From the NCBI GenBank assembly GCA_937900305.1, contig CALCCV010000571.1, positions 1 through 8,790 on the forward strand: a stretch of 8,790 nucleotides of DNA. Reading direction: 5' to 3'. How positions within the stretch are numbered: the stretch's first letter is position 1; every line of letters starts with the position of its first letter. A model generated the notes under the pieces. It had not been told where the DNA came from. It did no database searches and was given only the letters and a program-made list of their open reading frames with translations. Shown in pieces: positions 6,296 to 8,790 of this stretch. A program made the position numbers and the translations under genes. The stretch is from an uncultured Pseudobdellovibrionaceae bacterium. GTDB lineage: Bacteria; Bdellovibrionota; Bdellovibrionia; Bdellovibrionales; Bdellovibrionaceae.

Positions 6296-7930
6296 TTACA
6301 TGCGGAATACGCCGTGCATTTTGGGATCCCATGGTTTGTATAAACTCGCCGCTAAACCCATGGCCAAAATCCGACGTGTGTCTTTAGGGTCGATGATGCC
6401 ATCATCCCACAGACGTGAGGTGGAGAAATACGCAGAGCTTTCGCGATCGTATTTTTCGAGGATCGGGCGTTTGAAATCTTCGCGCTCGACTTCGGTCAGC
6501 GTCGATCCTTTGGCCTCAAGCTGATCTAACTTTACGGTGAGCAAAACATTGGCCGCTTGTTCTCCGCCCATCACACTAATGCGGGCGTTCGGCCACATGA
6601 AGAGCATTCTGGGTTGATAAGCGCGGCCGCACATTCCATAGTTGCCGGCGCCATAGGATCCACCAATGACCACGGTGAATTTGGGAACGTGAGTTTGAGA
6701 AACCGCCATGACCATCTTTGCGCCGTGTTTCGCGATGCCTTCGTTTTCGTACTTACGGCCAACCATAAAGCCAGTGATGTTTTGCAAAAAGACGAGTGGG
6801 ACATTTCGTTGCGAACAAAGTTCGACGAAGTGGGCAACCTTCATGGCGCTCTCGCTGAACAAGACACCGTTGTTTGCGACGATACCGACTGGATAGCCCC
6901 AGATGTGAGCAAAACCCGTGACCACTGTGTTGCCATAGAGAGGTTTGAACTCATGAAATCGACTGCCATCGACCAATCGGGCAATCACTTCGCGCACATC
7001 AAAGGGTCGTCTGGGGTCTTTGGAAATTAAGCTATAAATATCTTCTGCGGGAAACAGAGGCTCCGAAAAATCTTGTTGTTTCAAGATGACTTTGGGACTG
7101 CAGTTAAGATGAGCGACAATCGAACGCGCTTTTTCCAGAGCGTCCTCATCGTTTTCAGCAAAGTGATCGGTGACGCCACTCAGCTCGCAGTGAACGCTGG
7201 CTCCGCCCAGATCCTGCGCGCTGACCACTTCACCCGTTGCCGCTTTGACCAACGGAGGTCCGCCCAAGAAAATGGTGCCGTTGTCTTTGACGATGATGTT
7301 TTCGTCGCTCATTGCGGGAACGTAAGCTCCGCCGGCGGTGCACGAGCCCATCACGACCGAAATTTGCGGAATGCCCATCGCACTCATGCGAGCCTGGTTA
7401 TAAAATATGCGACCGAAGTGATCGCGATCAGGAAAAACTTCGCTCTGCAGAGGCAAAAAGGCGCCGCCACTATCGACGAGATAAATGCAGGGCAATCCGT
7501 TTTCTTGCGCGATCTCTTGGGCCCGCAGATGCTTTTTAACGGTGAGTGGAAAGTAAGTTCCACCTTTGACCGTCGCATCGTTGGCAACGATCACGCAAGG
7601 AATGCCATGAATGTAGCCAATGCCGGTGACAACACCGGCACCCGGAGCTTCGTTGTCATAAACCTGCCAGGCGGCCAACGTTGAAAATTCGAGAAAGGCC
7701 GAGCTGGGATCCACCAATTTTTCAATGCGCTCGCGAGCTGTCAGTTTGCCGCGCGCTTTGTGTTTGGCAACCACATCGGTGCCGCCACCTTGTTGAACCC
7801 AGCGAACTTTTTCCTGCCAAGAGCTCACCAGCTGTCGCATGTGGGCTGCGTTGTCTTTGGCGAGATCACTGTGAAGATCAAAATTCGTTTCCAAGGTCTC
7901 CGAAAAATTATCCAATAGCCATCCCTTCAA
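6296..7930 (-). CDS. liuB: Methylcrotonyl-CoA carboxylase beta subunit (carboxyltransferase)
   Basis: This enzyme transfers the carboxyl group from carboxybiotin to 3-methylcrotonyl-CoA. Up to 544 aa, it has two crotonase-like carboxyltransferase halves. The N half (about 50-290) contains KARGKLTARERIEKLVD, AGVVTGIGYIHG (98-109), CVIVANDATVKGGTYFPLT (112-130), LVDSGGAFLPLQSEVFPDRD (151-170) and the oxyanion segment GSCTAGGAYVPAMSDE (195-210). The C half (about 300-535) contains FLQNITGFMVG (381-391), GGSYGAGNYGMCGRAYQPR (423-441) and WPNARISVMGGEQAANVL (446-463). The ANDATVKGGTY and SGGAFLPLQ stretches are typical of methylcrotonyl- rather than propionyl-CoA carboxylases. The start is uncertain. 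The TTG at 7930 has a poor ribosome site; the TTG at 7915 has AAGGGA upstream at good spacing; the TTG at 7894 follows GGAGACC closely and would give the N-terminal length usual in the family. It is 42-51 bases upstream of the hydratase and 47 or more after the hotdog-like gene. Confidence 0.95.
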   Translation of the reverse strand: MKGWLLDNFSETLETNFDLHSDLAKDNAAHMRQLVSSWQEKVRWVQQGGGTDVVAKHKARGKLTARERIEKLVDPSSAFLEFSTLAAWQVYDNEAPGAGVVTGIGYIHGIPCVIVANDATVKGGTYFPLTVKKHLRAQEIAQENGLPCIYLVDSGGAFLPLQSEVFPDRDHFGRIFYNQARMSAMGIPQISVVMGSCTAGGAYVPAMSDENIIVKDNGTIFLGGPPLVKAATGEVVSAQDLGGASVHCELSGVTDHFAENDEDALEKARSIVAHLNCSPKVILKQQDFSEPLFPAEDIYSLISKDPRRPFDVREVIARLVDGSRFHEFKPLYGNTVVTGFAHIWGYPVGIVANNGVLFSESAMKVAHFVELCSQRNVPLVFLQNITGFMVGRKYENEGIAKHGAKMVMAVSQTHVPKFTVVIGGSYGAGNYGMCGRAYQPRMLFMWPNARISVMGGEQAANVLLTVKLDQLEAKGSTLTEVEREDFKRPILEKYDRESSAYFSTSRLWDDGIIDPKDTRRILAMGLAASLYKPWDPKMHGVFRM

Positions 7931-7931
7931 G

Positions 7932-7957
7932 GTTCTTTAAGACAAGTTCTTCAAGTC
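7932..7957 (-). repeat. Imperfect 12-bp tandem direct repeat before the carboxylase beta gene
   Basis: GTTCTTTAAGAC (7932-7943) and GTTCTTCAAGTC (7946-7957), as read on the + strand, match at 10 of 12 positions with a 14-base period. They fill most of the 47-base gap between the hotdog-like gene and the beta subunit gene, just upstream of the latter's start. They could be a regulator site or an accident of short purine-rich sequence. Confidence 0.4.
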
Positions 7958-7977
7958 AAAAGCTCTGCAAGGCTCGT

Positions 7978-8631
7978 TTATTTTTGGGGCGCATTTTGGG
8001 TCGCACCGAGCAAAGGAATTGCTGAAATCATCAAATCCACCTCGAGTTCCACCAAAAGTTGCTCTTGAAAGTCGCAAACTCGAATCTGGTGTTTGACTCG
8101 AGCTTCCTGCTTCGCCCGCAAATCGAGCAGCGCTGTTTGACACTGCCCTTCCTCGATTTCGACGCGCACCCTAACATCTGACGAAACTGGCCGCAAGAGT
8201 CGATACTCAATCTTTTGGATGCGCAGCGAACTGCTCTCATTTTCGAGTCTTCGATTCCACAAAATGCGACAGGATTCGGTGGCGGCCCCGACCAAAACAG
8301 CCTCACTCATTTCGCCCAGCATGTTGCGATTGTGAGTTTGGTACGGCAGCACAATTTCAATAAAATTGTCGGTCAGTTTTGCCACGCGTAATCCCAAAGT
8401 GTGGCTGATCGAGCGAAGGTGATTCAACACGTAAGACATCAACAATCGGCTCGCTCGTGGTGAGAGGTCTTCAAGCAAAGCCGAGAGATCCTCGAGCCGA
8501 AAGTGCAGCCCACTGCCCTTCAACTGCTCTTTGACCTGCGCCTCAACAATTTCTCGAGTTTTGTGCAGACTCTCTTTGATTCGTTTCTCAAACTCAGTAC
8601 CCATTCCCAGCAGGCGGCCTCGCAACTCCAT
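7978..8631 (-). CDS. Hotdog-fold-like protein of unknown function, first gene of the liu series
   Basis: This is a 217-aa protein from the ATG at 8631, which has AAGGG eight bases upstream. The frame stays open to a TTG at 8760, but that extension is A/T-rich, lacks a good ribosome site and looks non-coding. Residues 1-60 are charged and probably helical (FEKRIKESLHKTREIVEAQV). From about 75 to 200 the pattern resembles a hotdog thioesterase of the DUF4442/PaaI type: GLRVAKLTDNFIEIVLPY, then HNRNMLGEMSEAVLVGAATE where a central helix would lie, then alternating strands (RIQKIEYRLLRPV, VRVRVEIE, VKHQIRVCDF, LLVELEVDLMI). I cannot see an assured catalytic Asp or Glu/His set, so activity is unproven. 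It has no signal peptide or membrane segment. Its place at the head of the operon suggests a role with acyl-CoAs, perhaps hydrolysing a pathway intermediate; that is inference. The fold assignment is by eye and only moderately sure; that it is a gene is well supported. Confidence 0.75.
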   Translation of the reverse strand: MELRGRLLGMGTEFEKRIKESLHKTREIVEAQVKEQLKGSGLHFRLEDLSALLEDLSPRASRLLMSYVLNHLRSISHTLGLRVAKLTDNFIEIVLPYQTHNRNMLGEMSEAVLVGAATESCRILWNRRLENESSSLRIQKIEYRLLRPVSSDVRVRVEIEEGQCQTALLDLRAKQEARVKHQIRVCDFQEQLLVELEVDLMISAIPLLGATQNAPQK

Positions 8632-8790
8632 CGCTTCTTCCCTTCCTTGCACTTTCGCGCACTTCGTTTCAAATTTTCTCATCTGAAAAAGTTGAAAACT
8701 GAAAATTATCATGGTCCTATGATGATGACCAGTTAAGGCTTGCAGGAGCTGGCTTTTCAAAGCCGGCGGGAGGCATCAGTGTACCGACTG
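8632..8790. other. Non-coding leader at right edge, possible operon promoter region
   Basis: No convincing gene lies here. On the minus strand there is a GATAAT box (8705-8710) about 75 bases before the ATG at 8631, next to a dyad TGGTC (8712-8716) and GACCA (8727-8731). No acceptable -35 box exists 16-18 bases upstream, so a sigma-70 promoter is only a weak possibility. Farther out lies a hairpin with a GCTGGCTT/AAGCCGGC stem (8748-8767, one G:T pair when read on +) and a four-base loop; no T-run follows on either strand. Transcription could equally enter from beyond the window. Confidence 0.3.

Larger units (their letters stand above)
1448..8631 (-). other. Predicted leucine/isovalerate (liu-type) operon
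   Basis: Seven genes run in the same direction: hotdog-like protein, carboxylase beta, hydratase, biotin carboxylase, biotin carrier, HMG-CoA lyase, glycosyltransferase. Successive junctions are a 47-base gap, a gap of about 50 bases, a 4-base overlap, a 4-base overlap, a 32-base gap and a 45-base gap. No intrinsic terminator is visible between them. The order beta, hydratase, alpha, lyase equals liuB-C-D-E of described liu clusters, so the middle five genes are functionally tied. Membership of the first and last genes is inferred from spacing alone. liuA (isovaleryl-CoA dehydrogenase) and a MerR- or TetR-type regulator are not in the window. Confidence 0.7.

Noticed and set aside
7073..7684. 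Open frame of about 200 codons on the + strand, opposite the carboxylase beta gene
   Set aside because: It is antisense to highly conserved carboxyltransferase sequence, its translation has no recognisable motif, and no ribosome site was seen. It is a mirror of codon bias in the real gene.
8632..8760. N-terminal extension of the hotdog-like protein to the TTG at 8760
   Set aside because: The added 43 residues are A/T-rich and unlike the rest of the protein, and the TTG lacks a ribosome site. The ATG at 8631 has AAGGG at good spacing.

Overview
The window looks like chromosomal DNA from a Gram-negative bacterium of moderate G+C. It carries a lipoprotein with a classical lipobox, uses Shine-Dalgarno-led starts with some TTG and GTG codons, and is tightly packed. 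The gene content (leucine catabolism, a cysteine-rich lipoprotein, a pirin) would suit a Bdellovibrio-like or other delta-type lineage, but that placement is an impression and no marker gene is present to prove it.

Layout. The left edge holds the 3' part of a pirin-family gene on the + strand (1-483). It converges on, and overlaps by 11 bases, a minus-strand gene for a secreted cysteine-rich lipoprotein (473-1372). Everything from 1448 to about 8631 is one minus-strand series, read right to left: a hotdog-like protein of unknown role, the carboxyltransferase (beta) subunit of methylcrotonyl-CoA carboxylase, a methylglutaconyl-CoA hydratase, a biotin carboxylase, a separate small biotin carrier protein, HMG-CoA lyase and a family 4 glycosyltransferase. 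Gaps are 32 to 51 bases, or 4-base stop/start overlaps, so most of this is probably one operon. The right edge (8632-8790) has no convincing gene.

How the genes work together. Methylcrotonyl-CoA carboxylase, methylglutaconyl-CoA hydratase and HMG-CoA lyase are three consecutive steps of the lower leucine/isovalerate pathway: 3-methylcrotonyl-CoA to 3-methylglutaconyl-CoA to HMG-CoA to acetyl-CoA plus acetoacetate. The gene order beta subunit, hydratase, alpha subunit, lyase is that of the liuBCDE part of known liu clusters. Isovaleryl-CoA dehydrogenase (liuA) and the regulator (liuR) are not in the window.

The most notable feature is that the alpha subunit, normally one chain of roughly 650-670 residues, is split here into a biotin carboxylase (about 506 aa) and a biotin carrier protein (about 128 aa) joined by an ATGA overlap. 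The break falls in the linker/BT region that normally holds alpha to beta. Other points are an unrecognised hotdog-like protein at the head of the operon, a glycosyltransferase at its tail, and a hairpin lying over the overlapping stop codons of the convergent pair. I see no mobile element, CRISPR array, RNA gene or defence system; apart from the split carboxylase this reads as an ordinary catabolic locus.
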